Shown in pieces: positions 17,191-25,252 of a stretch of 64,000 bases of DNA. The position numbers and the translations under genes were made by a program. The notes beneath the pieces were generated by a model that made no database searches, was not told where the DNA came from, and worked only from the letters and a program-made list of their open reading frames with translations. Each line of letters opens with the position of its first letter. The stretch's first letter is position 1. This stretch comes from Bradyrhizobium sp. 149 (GTDB lineage Bacteria > Pseudomonadota > Alphaproteobacteria > Rhizobiales > Xanthobacteraceae). Location: the NCBI RefSeq assembly GCF_023073915.1, contig NZ_JADPKK010000020.1, positions 259,001-323,000 of the forward strand, given 5' to 3'.

Positions 17191-18729
17191 ATGTTTCGCC
17201 AAGCTCGATTGCTTCTTATAGCTTTTGCCTGGGCTTGCGCCGGAGGTGCTCACGCAACCGAATCGGTCAGGCGGCCTCTTGTCGTCGTTGCAGGCATACT
17301 AGGTAGCAAGCTCTGTACTTCGTCCGGCGAGGTCGTTTGGGGCACGGGAAGTTCCTTGCAGAATTTTGCTCGCTTAGAACTAGGAGGCCCTTCAAAAGAG
17401 GCCCTCTCTCCATGCGGGTTGATCGACAAAGTCGAAGTCTTCGGTCCGTTTTACTCCATCAAAGCCTATGCAGCTCTTCTGACGAATCTCAAGTCTTTCG
17501 GATTTGATCAATCCAATCTCCATCTGTTCGATTACGATTGGCGGCAAAGCAATTTCGAGACGGCCGCGAAATTCAAAACCTTTATCGAGGAGCGACAGAA
17601 GGACGGCAGACTGCCGGGCAAGTTCGATATACTTGCTCACAGCATGGGCGGAATCGTTACGCGAATTTACCTGGACAAGAACCCAGACAACTCTGTGAAC
17701 AAAGTGATCTACTTCGGCACGCCATTTCTCGGGTCTGCGGACACGCTTAGCACGCTTTCGGAAGGCTGGGGGCGGATCGCAAATATTGTCGCTGGCGGGA
17801 TGGACACGATCCGGCGCGTTGCAATCTCCCTCCCTGGATTCATGGAGCTCCTCCCGCGCTACAAAGAATGCTGTTACGTCCGGTTAGCGAATAACGACAA
17901 AGACCCCATCGACGTATTCGATGCCGAACAGTGGCGGTTGCTTCATTGGCTCCCTAACGAAATTAGCTCCAGCCCCGAACGCCTTGCCGCGTTCAAAACG
18001 AACCTCAATAACGCGCGAACCCTAAGCGATCTGCTCCGAACCCCACCTCCGAAGGTAAGCGAAGTCATCTTTGCGGGCGATGCTAAGCCCACGAATGTGT
18101 ATTTCGCCGTCAAGCAGGGAGCGACCGCACCCGACGCAAGCCGGTGGTACTTTTCGAAGGATCTCGGAGACGGTACCGTTCCTGCCTGGAGCGCTGCACG
18201 AAACCCAAATTTTGATGATCTTTCCGGAGCCATGGTTTCGTTCTCTGAGCATGCGACCTTGTTCGATGATAATTGGGCCGAAAGTGAGCTGAAACGCGAG
18301 CTACTCTCGATCACGCCAGTTGTGAGAGAGCCGATAAACGGTCGAGGCCATCCGATCATAAGCGTCCGATCCGGTGGGACCCAACTCAATTGGACGATCA
18401 GAACGCTGGAAGTGACTTGCGAACAGCCGACCTACGCTAATACCGATATGCTTCGAGCAACGGCGACGATCAACGTGGACGGACCTGTTGAGTCGCTAAA
18501 GACTGGATTGGTGCTAGCGAAGACCATCCTCCGCAACGGCTCTAGCGAGATCGAGATCCCGGTAGCTGAGACTAGCGGCACGGCAGACTTTTCGCTGGGA
18601 AGGCTGACATTTTCGATCACTGCCGACCTAAGTTCTTTGCAAAAAGGAGCTTTCGAGCTCGAGTTTTCTTTGCCTACCGTTAGAGACGACGCCAAGTCTG
18701 CCTACCGTTTTGCCGTCGTTGGGGACTGA
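17191..18729 (+). CDS. Secreted LCAT-like lipase/acyltransferase (alpha/beta hydrolase)
   Basis: 512 residues with a signal peptide (LLLIAFAWACAGGAHA). The fold starts with VVVAGILGSKL, the lid/oxyanion motif of the lecithin:cholesterol acyltransferase family. The nucleophile elbow is AHSMGG with Ser151, the acid is Asp327 in GDGTVP, and the base is His354 in SEHATL, giving a complete triad. The last 120 residues are a beta-rich extension. LCAT-family enzymes cleave or transfer acyl chains of phospholipids. Exported here beside proteases, it could attack membrane lipids. It is followed after 3 nt by a trypsin-like protease gene, so the two are an operon. Confidence 0.85.
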   Translation: MFRQARLLLIAFAWACAGGAHATESVRRPLVVVAGILGSKLCTSSGEVVWGTGSSLQNFARLELGGPSKEALSPCGLIDKVEVFGPFYSIKAYAALLTNLKSFGFDQSNLHLFDYDWRQSNFETAAKFKTFIEERQKDGRLPGKFDILAHSMGGIVTRIYLDKNPDNSVNKVIYFGTPFLGSADTLSTLSEGWGRIANIVAGGMDTIRRVAISLPGFMELLPRYKECCYVRLANNDKDPIDVFDAEQWRLLHWLPNEISSSPERLAAFKTNLNNARTLSDLLRTPPPKVSEVIFAGDAKPTNVYFAVKQGATAPDASRWYFSKDLGDGTVPAWSAARNPNFDDLSGAMVSFSEHATLFDDNWAESELKRELLSITPVVREPINGRGHPIISVRSGGTQLNWTIRTLEVTCEQPTYANTDMLRATATINVDGPVESLKTGLVLAKTILRNGSSEIEIPVAETSGTADFSLGRLTFSITADLSSLQKGAFELEFSLPTVRDDAKSAYRFAVVGD

Positions 18730-18732
18730 GTA

Positions 18733-19872
18733 GTGGAACGGCAGCTTGTTCGTGCGCTCAGTGCGGCGCTCATCTATGGCGCTTGGTCCAACCAGGTCTT
18801 TGCCATTGATGCAGGGCAGGTTCTGGCAAAGCTGCAAGGCAAAATTGTTCATCTGCGGGTAGCCGGCCAAGAAGCACCCGGGGAGACGTTTGTACAGCCT
18901 ATACATGGGTCCGGCGTAATCGTTAAGACCGGAGCTTCCGACCCAAGGCTCAAGTTTCGCATCCTTACTGCAGGACATGTCGTGAAATCCGACGCGTCCT
19001 GGGCCCCTCTTGGCAGCAGGGTGAATCGAGACGTCTACATCATCGCCGAGTACGGTCCCGGTAGCGTTGAATTTCGACCCGTAACAGGAGTCTTGGTGAA
19101 TGGTCAGAACGACATCGCGCAAGTTGTCACCGGACCAACGACAACCCTCGCCGCTGATTTAAATCCCACACCCTTGATCTCCGGCAACAAGTACGTCGTC
19201 GTGAGTTGGGGCATGAGTGGGGATCGTGTTGCCGAAAGCGCCGGCGCGAAAGTCGTAAAGGTGATCGGTTCAGACGACGTAGATCCAGAGCTCGTACAAC
19301 TCGAGGGCGAACTCGTGCCCACCGAAAGCGGATCTCCCGTACTCGACGAAACCGGGGCGGTTGTGGCCATTGTCGTTATGAGGGAAGTTACAGGAGGGGT
19401 TTCAAAAAAGGCGTTGGCTCTTCCGATCCAAAAATTGACCGAATGGATCAAGGGCAATCAAGGGGTGCCCGTGGCCGAAGCCGCCCGCCCCGATCTGGCA
19501 AAACTTGTTGGACAGACAACCGGGCTCTGTATCTTCCTCGGTAAGCGGTCCGCGTTGGCGAGGACGCAGTTGAGATATCCGGATGCCCCCTTTGGCCGAG
19601 ATATCCTGTCGCAAGTTCAGCAACGGGCATCTGGGGGAACTGAAGCAAGTTTTACGCTTTTCGATAAGCCATTGCGTATTGCCACCCAAGCAGAGGCTAT
19701 AAATGTTCGGTCTCGATGCCCAGAACTCGAAGATGGCAAGGCATACTATGGCTCGGTGGTTTCTCAACTTACGGCAAAAAACCAAATCAAAGTCGGCGCT
19801 ATTCAAGCGATGCGCTACCTCGGCGACGTCTTTTACTGGGCAAGAGTTACTGAGGTCATTTCCAGCGAATAA
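18733..19872 (+). CDS. Exported trypsin-like peptidase (S1/HtrA-type fold)
   Basis: 379 residues from a GTG that lies 3 nt after the lipase stop. The N-terminal hydrophobic segment (ALSAALIYGAWSNQVFA) is a signal peptide. The triad reads His82 (LTAGHVV), Asp127 (NDIAQ) and Ser201 (TESGSPV), the arrangement of bacterial trypsin-like peptidases with G-S in place of G-D-S-G-G. A second domain of about 150 residues follows (VAEAARPDLAKL onward). It may be an adaptor, as no PDZ signature is evident. This is the second S1-fold protease in the cluster and is not closely similar to the one at 10592. Confidence 0.8.
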   Translation: MERQLVRALSAALIYGAWSNQVFAIDAGQVLAKLQGKIVHLRVAGQEAPGETFVQPIHGSGVIVKTGASDPRLKFRILTAGHVVKSDASWAPLGSRVNRDVYIIAEYGPGSVEFRPVTGVLVNGQNDIAQVVTGPTTTLAADLNPTPLISGNKYVVVSWGMSGDRVAESAGAKVVKVIGSDDVDPELVQLEGELVPTESGSPVLDETGAVVAIVVMREVTGGVSKKALALPIQKLTEWIKGNQGVPVAEAARPDLAKLVGQTTGLCIFLGKRSALARTQLRYPDAPFGRDILSQVQQRASGGTEASFTLFDKPLRIATQAEAINVRSRCPELEDGKAYYGSVVSQLTAKNQIKVGAIQAMRYLGDVFYWARVTEVISSE

Positions 19873-20378
19873 TGCTCCGCACCTGCATTCGAATTGGAGC
19901 TTGCGAAACAATGCGCACCAGGAGGCGAATGAAATCCATGGTGCCTATAACCACGCCGCCGAATCCTGGCAGGAGCGCCGAGCGGATGATGCGGCGGTGG
20001 GCGGATGCGCTGTGGTCGGCGGTAGGCGATGTTCAAAACTCCGGGGCAACCGTACGTCGGGTCGAACCAGATGAGCTCGTCACACTGGCGGACATCGCTC
20101 GACGTGCCGAAATGAGCCGAGCCGCCATCTCGAATTATTTCGCTGGAACACGAGGCGAGGGCTTTCCGGTGCCTGTCGCCAAAATCGGCAGCGATAATCC
20201 TTTATGGCGTTGGTCTGAAGTTTCGGCTTGGCTTCATGATCGCGACCGCATCTCTTTCGACGTAATGGATCAAGCGCGGCTCATCGCGCAGATGAACGAA
20301 AGATTGAGAAGCGGTGCGCCTATCGGCAGCCCCGACAATCTCGGAGATAGAGAAAGTGATCTGCGGAATCGTGCGTGA
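19872..20378 (+). CDS. Helix-turn-helix DNA-binding protein, AlpA/MerR-like
   Basis: Up to 168 residues. The ATG overlaps the last base of the protease stop (TAATG). The central part, DELVTLADIARRAEMSRAAISNYF, is a helix-turn-helix of the type seen in small regulators whose HTH is followed by a wing ending in WRWSEVSAWL. The first 40 residues are Arg-rich and look unlike the usual N-terminus of such proteins, so the true start may be internal or the 5' end may be degenerate. It could regulate the hydrolase genes or be left over from another element. Confidence 0.6.
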   Translation: MLRTCIRIGACETMRTRRRMKSMVPITTPPNPGRSAERMMRRWADALWSAVGDVQNSGATVRRVEPDELVTLADIARRAEMSRAAISNYFAGTRGEGFPVPVAKIGSDNPLWRWSEVSAWLHDRDRISFDVMDQARLIAQMNERLRSGAPIGSPDNLGDRESDLRNRA

Positions 20379-20631
20379 ATTCCAGTTTCCGGGTTGCCGC
20401 GAAGGGCTAACGCGCTGCCATTGACCTCACGAACGCTCACGACCCGAGCCGAGCGAGCGATCGACGCCGCGGTCATGTCCCGTCGTTCGAGGGCATCATC
20501 GGCAAGATCAAGACGGCCGAAGCGATCCTGAACGCCGTCTGACCCTCCTCCCCGCCATCCGTTCACCGCCAAGAGCGCGGCGATCCGAATCCGCTTAGCT
20601 CGAGACCGGCGCATGCCCCGGGGGCCTGTTT
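20379..20631. other. Short gap between convergent genes, no gene supported
   Basis: The HTH gene and the antitoxin gene end toward each other. A short rightward reading near 20,440-20,540 ending in GKIKTAEAIL looks protein-like but has no start and no family. Nothing else is seen. Confidence 0.4.
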
Positions 20632-21720
20632 TCACGTCCACTCGAAACGCTCGATCAAGCCGCTGAGTTGCCCGTAGCGCAAAAAGTTGCGCTTCTGCAA
20701 CTGACCGACAACGACCCCCGGGGCAATACCCAACTCGTTCGCAAATGACCGTACGGCTCTTTCAGACAGATCCCCGTCAGCCAAAAATTTGGAGAGCTGC
20801 GCCTGCGGAACGAGGAATTCGGCGGACCAGGCGTTTGCCTCTTCCTCTTCCTCCGGTGACGCGCCTTCCAACCCTGTTCCGTCTACGAAAACTGTCTTGC
20901 GACTACCGTGGAGGACGTGACGTGCTTCATGGAAGAACGTGAACCAAAAATGATCGTTCGCCTTGTGGCGCAAAGTCTGCTGGATCATCGCCTTACGTGG
21001 CGAGAGCCAACGAGAAACTCCGCTAAGCGATATCTTGCCTACAGGCTTTGTAAGAACGAATGCCACACCAGCCTTTGCGCATAGGCGCTCTATCTTCGGC
21101 AGGAAGACTTCGATTCTCTCCAACGTGAGAGAGCGTATCTGCGCGAGCGACTTCAGAAACGTCGCCTTGTCGTACTCAGCGCACTCGATGGACTCCGCTT
21201 CCATTTCCCCAAGTCTTAGCCACACAAAGAGAGAATTTCGATCCGTCACGTAAGTCGGAGAACGCCGGTACGAGAGAGAAAGAGACTCGAACCCCGCCTC
21301 ACACGCATCGATGCTGGCCACGCCGAAATACTTGAGAAGCTGCCTGACGGCATCGGCATTGTCCTTCGGCGGATCGATAAGCTCCCTTTCCTTCATCTCC
21401 TTGAGCGGGAAATCCTTCGCCCAGCCGTAGCGACCGGCAAGCTGCTGGTCCTCTTCCTTCCGGGCCAGGTCGAGCCTGTACTGGGTCTCCATGCCGAGCC
21501 ACACGGCGGCGCTCACGTCGGTCACCCGCTCGAACTGCAGTGCCGTCTCGGGTTCGAGAGGCGCCTTTCCGGCGAGTATCTCGACTATTAGCTTCGCGGA
21601 GCGTCCGCACCTGCGGGCGAGCTCCCGAGCTGATATTCCCATGGCTTCGAGGCTTTCTTCCAAAGCCGCCCCTGGGCTGATCGAATAGTCAGGCTCGAAT
21701 GTAAATTGCTCACGTGTCAT
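20632..21720 (-). CDS. HTH antitoxin fused to ImmA/IrrE-type metalloprotease
   Basis: 362 residues. Residues about 12-70 are an XRE/HigA-type helix-turn-helix (GISARELARRCGRSAKLI). The C-terminal half is an ImmA/IrrE peptidase with the zinc motif HEARH at about residue 263 and a downstream acidic stretch EEEEANAWSAEFLVP that supplies the third ligand and substrate region. Such fusions act as antitoxin-repressors or cleave a repressor on a damage or phage signal. It lies 27 nt downstream of a HigB-like toxin gene in the same direction, the usual HigBA order. The pair is divergent from the ubiquitin-like operon. Confidence 0.88.
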   Translation of the reverse strand: MTREQFTFEPDYSISPGAALEESLEAMGISARELARRCGRSAKLIVEILAGKAPLEPETALQFERVTDVSAAVWLGMETQYRLDLARKEEDQQLAGRYGWAKDFPLKEMKERELIDPPKDNADAVRQLLKYFGVASIDACEAGFESLSLSYRRSPTYVTDRNSLFVWLRLGEMEAESIECAEYDKATFLKSLAQIRSLTLERIEVFLPKIERLCAKAGVAFVLTKPVGKISLSGVSRWLSPRKAMIQQTLRHKANDHFWFTFFHEARHVLHGSRKTVFVDGTGLEGASPEEEEEANAWSAEFLVPQAQLSKFLADGDLSERAVRSFANELGIAPGVVVGQLQKRNFLRYGQLSGLIERFEWT

Positions 21721-21747
21721 GATTCCTCTTTGAACTGCTGCGGCCGG

Positions 21748-22140
21748 TCATTCCACGCCGAGAAGCCTGACTGTCTTGATTGCGGTGATAGGATCGCCAC
21801 GCCGGCCTTGAGTCGCGAAGCGCAGGACCTTCGGAGGAGACAGATCCAGCGTGAAGTCGCCACGAGGCGTCTTCTTAAGGCAGAAAGGCTGGCAAGTCGG
21901 AACCAATGCCAGGGTCGGTGCGGCCCTGAGCATATGCAGCCGCACCTTGATCTTCTTCGATAGAAGGGGTCCGAAACGCCGATCGAGCAGTTCTGCCGAA
22001 CAGAAAAGGCGCTGGTCGGCAACGCTTTCGAACAAGACAAGCAAGGCGGACCCGATGATTCGTTTAGCAATGGGAAACACTTTTTCCCGCCCAACACAAC
22101 TTAACTCGTTGGACTGGCGGCCACAATGCACAGAAAACAA
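21748..22140 (-). CDS. HigB/RelE-superfamily toxin-like protein
   Basis: Up to 130 residues. The part from about residue 33 has the layout of HigB-type toxins: a first strand (LLVLFESVADQRL), a helix ending in KIKVRLHMLRAAPTL, then a strand region and a closing ITAIKTVRLLGVE. The first 32 residues, from a TTG at 22140, look non-native. A TTG at 22044 or a GTG at 22080 would give a more normal 99-111 residue toxin. RelE-fold toxins cut mRNA on the ribosome. The usual catalytic Arg/Lys residues cannot be assigned with confidence. It is paired with the HTH-ImmA gene downstream. Confidence 0.65.
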   Translation of the reverse strand: MFSVHCGRQSNELSCVGREKVFPIAKRIIGSALLVLFESVADQRLFCSAELLDRRFGPLLSKKIKVRLHMLRAAPTLALVPTCQPFCLKKTPRGDFTLDLSPPKVLRFATQGRRGDPITAIKTVRLLGVE

Positions 22141-22245
22141 AAAGTGTTACCTATTAGGAAACATATAATTTGACCTTTCGGCCCGAATCTGCGATCAAGT
22201 TCCAGGGCAGCCCCTTCGGCTCGCCGCGGCTGGAGGACAAAGAAT
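22141..22245. promoter_or_regulatory. AT-rich divergent promoter region between toxin and Ubl operon
   Basis: This 105-nt gap is much richer in A and T than either neighbour. It contains TATAAT at 22164-22169, reading toward the ubiquitin-like operon. No convincing -35 element is placed at 16-18 nt. A GGAGGA ribosome-binding site precedes the first operon ATG. A promoter for the leftward toxin-antitoxin pair must also lie here, so the antitoxin repressor could influence both directions; that is inference. Confidence 0.4.
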
Positions 22246-22764
22246 ATGAGTGAGACCGGCAAACTGGACGTCCGTGTCCGTTACCCCGAGGACGGCGACA
22301 AGCTCGACGATCACAAGGTCGGCCGCGACGAGACAGTCGGGTCCTTCAAGTCCCGGGTTCTCGTCGCCTTCGACCTCAAGGAGGGCGTTGACGAGAAGGG
22401 CGAATTGGTCACCTTCGGGCTGTTCCACGAACAGGTGACGTTGAAGGACCCGGAGACGTTGGGATCCGTCGCCGCCGACGCCCACGAGCTTCACCTGAAA
22501 CTCGAGCGCCAGCGGCATTACTTCTTCTACAAGAAGCATGAGATCCGTTCGGCCACGAAGACCGCGACGGGTGCCCAGATCAAGGCGAAGATCAAGGCGG
22601 TCGACCCGGACTTCGATCTGAACCACACTCTGATCGAAGAAGGCCATGGCCACGAAGAGGACAAGGTGATCGAGGACGGCCAGACGGTTTTGCTCACGGT
22701 CGACTCCGCACATCCTGTAAAGCATTTCTTCTCCAAGCCGCCGACCAACTTCGGAGCGCGCTGA
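22246..22764 (+). CDS. Double ubiquitin-like (multiubiquitin-type) protein
   Basis: 172 residues with two consecutive beta-grasp repeats, about residues 7-85 and 86-160. The first begins KLDVRVRYPEDG with a central helix ETVGSFKSRVLVAF. The second begins RHYFFYKKHEIRS with helix TGAQIKAKIKAV and ends DGQTVLLTV. This is the multi-Ubl architecture known from bacterial operons with E1, E2 and JAB genes. The C-terminus is FFSKPPTNFGAR: a glycine followed by two residues, as expected of a Ubl precursor that needs trimming. It is first in the operon, with a strong ribosome-binding site, and its stop overlaps the next ATG (TGATG). Confidence 0.85.
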   Translation: MSETGKLDVRVRYPEDGDKLDDHKVGRDETVGSFKSRVLVAFDLKEGVDEKGELVTFGLFHEQVTLKDPETLGSVAADAHELHLKLERQRHYFFYKKHEIRSATKTATGAQIKAKIKAVDPDFDLNHTLIEEGHGHEEDKVIEDGQTVLLTVDSAHPVKHFFSKPPTNFGAR

Positions 22765-23159
22765 TGCTGTCCAGCGTCACTGAACGGCAATTTGAGCGGG
22801 TAAAGGAACGCTACCCGGGAGGTACCCTTCAGGGACTGCCTTCCGGCGCCGCACTGGTCTCGATTCCGGGTATGGCCCTGCCGCCGGGTTGGTCCGCCAC
22901 GTCGACCAACATTCACTTCCTGGTGCCTGTCGGCTATCCGGGACCGCCGCCCGACTGCTTCTGGGCAGACCAGACGCTTAGGCTCGTCGGTGGAGGCCAA
23001 CCTCAGGCCAGCAACATCCAGCAGATCCCCGAGACCGCGATCGTCGGCCTGTGGTTTTCGTGGCACGTCGTCGACGGACAGAGCAACTGGAGCCCCAACA
23101 GGGACGACCTGATGACCTTCGTTTCGATCGTGATCGACCGACTGCGACGCGCACAATGA
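22764..23159 (+). CDS. E2-fold protein (Prok-E2 family E-like)
   Basis: 131 residues. The fold is suggested by strands ending in NIHFLVPVGYPGPPPD, the 'YP..PP' signature of ubiquitin-conjugating enzymes, then a FW motif, a loop, and WFSWHVVDGQSNWSPNRDDL before the last helix. This matches the bacterial E2-like family found next to multi-Ubl genes. The only cysteine is Cys65, right after PPD, not at the position of the active-site Cys in eukaryotic E2s. It may be a non-canonical nucleophile, or the protein may be a non-catalytic carrier. The ATG overlaps the upstream stop, and its own stop overlaps the E1 start by 4 nt. Confidence 0.78.
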   Translation: MLSSVTERQFERVKERYPGGTLQGLPSGAALVSIPGMALPPGWSATSTNIHFLVPVGYPGPPPDCFWADQTLRLVGGGQPQASNIQQIPETAIVGLWFSWHVVDGQSNWSPNRDDLMTFVSIVIDRLRRAQ

Positions 23160-24451
23160 TCGAGATGATCTTCCCGGCCGGAAAACTCCGCCGGTTGCGC
23201 GACGATATCTGGCACGAAGGCCTCGAGACCGCGGCAATCCTGCTCTGCGATCCCAAGCGATCGGGTGACGACTGGCACCTGGTCGTGAGGGAGATGCACG
23301 TCGTGCCGCCCGCGGCATGCCTGGTTCGGACCGCGACCGCGGTGGTGGTTGATCCCGCTTTCGGACTGCCTGTCGAAAAGAAGGGGCGCGTCGAGGGCCT
23401 GTCGTTGGTATACTGCCACACGCACCCGCATCAGACTAAACACGTGGTTTTCTCCCACATCGATGATCATGCCGAGATCGAACTCGCCAAATACGCAGAA
23501 GCTCGAATTCCGGGAATTCCGCACTGCGCCCTGGTCTTCGGCAGCGAGGCCGAAACCGCGCGGCGACTGGGCACCGAGGAAACCGTGAAAGTGACGGATA
23601 TCCCGCACGAAACAGCATCGACCTACGATCGCCAGATCCGCGCATTCGGAGAAGAAGGCCAGGCCGCGCTGGCGCGACTGCGCCTCGGCGTGGTCGGGTT
23701 GGGCGGCACCGGGTCCGTCGTGGTCCAGCAGCTCGCCCATCTGGGCGTGGCGGATTTCCTGCTCATCGACCCGGACGTGGTCGAAACTACCAATCTCAAC
23801 CGCACCGTCGGATCGACGCCGAAGTCGGTCGGCGAACCCAAGGCTTCCGTGTCGGCTCGAATGATCCGGTCGGTGCGGCCGGAAGCGCGGGTCGAGGAGA
23901 TCGTGGGAGACGTGGTCGACGAGGGGCCCGCCAATCGCCTCACCGAATGCGACTTCATCTTCTGCTGCACGGACTCGCACGCCAGCCGGCATGTCATCAA
24001 TCAACTCGCCTTCCAGTACGGCATCCCGGCAATCGACATGGGGGTCGTCGTCGACGCGTCGGGGTCCACGGTGACCTTCGCCGGCCACGTCAAAGCGCTC
24101 GTGGATGGCGAGGCATGCCTTTGGTGCCTCAATCATCTCGACCCCAAGCAGATCCGCGAGGAGATGATGACGCCGGATCAACGCAAGGCCGACCCCTATG
24201 TGGTCGGCGCCCGCGTGGTGCAGCCCGCGATCATCAGCATCAACTCCACCGTCGCTTCGGCCGGGGTCACCATGTTTCTTTCGATGGTGACCGGCCTGGA
24301 CGCGCAGGCGCGCTTCCTGGTCTACGACGGCAACCGACAGCGACTGTCCAGCGTGGTCGCCCAACGGAACCCGACCTGCAATTTCTGCGGGCCGGACTCG
24401 GCGGCAGGCAAGAAAGACCTCGAACCGCTTCCGGTACGCCGCCATGGTTAG
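23156..24451 (+). CDS. JAB-E1 fusion: deubiquitinase-like peptidase joined to ThiF/E1 adenylation domain
   Basis: 431 residues from ATG 23156. Residues 1-160 form a JAB/MPN domain with the zinc motif CHTHPH at about 87-92 and an acidic ligand in SHIDD about 15 residues later. Residues 170-430 form an E1/ThiF domain with VVGLGGTGS near 180 for ATP, a NLNR Arg finger near 215 and a D-x-C-C-T-D stretch near 265. Two cysteine pairs, CLWC near 321 and CNFC near 408, fit a structural zinc. Joining the processing peptidase to the activating enzyme is a known theme in bacterial Ubl operons. Confidence 0.88.
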   Translation: MIEMIFPAGKLRRLRDDIWHEGLETAAILLCDPKRSGDDWHLVVREMHVVPPAACLVRTATAVVVDPAFGLPVEKKGRVEGLSLVYCHTHPHQTKHVVFSHIDDHAEIELAKYAEARIPGIPHCALVFGSEAETARRLGTEETVKVTDIPHETASTYDRQIRAFGEEGQAALARLRLGVVGLGGTGSVVVQQLAHLGVADFLLIDPDVVETTNLNRTVGSTPKSVGEPKASVSARMIRSVRPEARVEEIVGDVVDEGPANRLTECDFIFCCTDSHASRHVINQLAFQYGIPAIDMGVVVDASGSTVTFAGHVKALVDGEACLWCLNHLDPKQIREEMMTPDQRKADPYVVGARVVQPAIISINSTVASAGVTMFLSMVTGLDAQARFLVYDGNRQRLSSVVAQRNPTCNFCGPDSAAGKKDLEPLPVRRHG

Positions 24452-24998
24452 AGCCAGCTCTATCAAACTGCGCGGCACAACGGAAAGGCACTCCGACGCT
24501 GTCGATCTCGTGCCTCAGGCCGGTGACGTGGCTTTGGTCCGACGAGGCGCGCTGAGGTCGCTGGCGATACGTTGTCCCGACGGTTGCGGCGAGGTCATCA
24601 GCGTGAACCTCGATCCGCGGACCGGTCCCGCCTGGAAACTCTACGATCGGGAAGACAGTCTTACGCTCTTTCCATCGGTGTGGAGAGAAAGCGGCTGTGA
24701 GGCGCATTTCATCCTTTGGCGGAACAGGCTGATCTGGTGCGACGTATCGGATCCGCATTCTTGGCGGAGCGAGGACCTCAAAAGGCGCATTCACAAGCTG
24801 CTGCCCGCGCCGGGACTGCAGCACGCGCATTACGCGGACCTCGCCATGCAACTCGACGTCATCCCCTGGGAGGCGCTCTGGACTTGCCAGGCGCTCGTGG
24901 CCGACCGTGTGGCTGTTTCCTCCGAGAAGGGCTCGCGCTTCGGGCTGGCGTCGGCGCCGAATGCTCCGCGCTCATCGCAAGTTGACAGGACGGCATGA
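24444..24998 (+). CDS. DUF6527-type zinc-binding protein
   Basis: 184 residues. An early beta-rich region holds CPDGCGEVISVNL, a later CEAHFILW lies near residue 92, and then WCD, giving four cysteines that could bind one zinc. This pattern and length match the DUF6527 family, which recurs beside bacterial E1/E2/JAB genes and has been suggested to act as a cofactor or ligase-like element. The start overlaps the E1 stop by 8 nt. The final 60 residues (HAHYADLAMQLDVIPWEALW onward) are less conserved, so their role is unknown. Confidence 0.7.
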   Translation: MVRASSIKLRGTTERHSDAVDLVPQAGDVALVRRGALRSLAIRCPDGCGEVISVNLDPRTGPAWKLYDREDSLTLFPSVWRESGCEAHFILWRNRLIWCDVSDPHSWRSEDLKRRIHKLLPAPGLQHAHYADLAMQLDVIPWEALWTCQALVADRVAVSSEKGSRFGLASAPNAPRSSQVDRTA

Positions 24999-25252
24999 TG
25001 AACGAGGAGCGGCGGTATGCAATCCTGCTCAACGGTCAGCGCCTCGAAGCGCCAGGGCCGTCGATAACCGTCATCCAGTTGCGCCTCCTCGCCCGAATTC
25101 CAGCCGGCCACGGAATGATCGTCGAGGGCGTCGGCGACCAGCCCGATCGCCTTGTGAGCGACACCGACACGATCGACCTTTCGGAATCTTGCCCGAGCGT
25201 CTTCTCGAAACCCCCCACTGCCTTCGGAAGCCCGCCCGATGAACACGCGTAG
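24995..25252 (+). CDS. Single ubiquitin-like protein
   Basis: 85 residues. The pattern is a beta-grasp repeat: strand YAILLNGQRL, turn, helix TVIQLRLLARI, strand GMIVEGV and a final strand TIDL. It ends CPSVFSKPPTAFGSPPDEHA, which repeats the F-S-K-P-P-T-x-F-G motif seen at the end of the double-Ubl protein but with seven residues after the glycine. The same peptidase could trim both. Its ATG overlaps the DUF6527 stop by 4 nt, and it overlaps the next gene by 14 nt. Being second in type but fifth in order, it may be an alternative modifier. Confidence 0.72.
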   Translation: MMNEERRYAILLNGQRLEAPGPSITVIQLRLLARIPAGHGMIVEGVGDQPDRLVSDTDTIDLSESCPSVFSKPPTAFGSPPDEHA

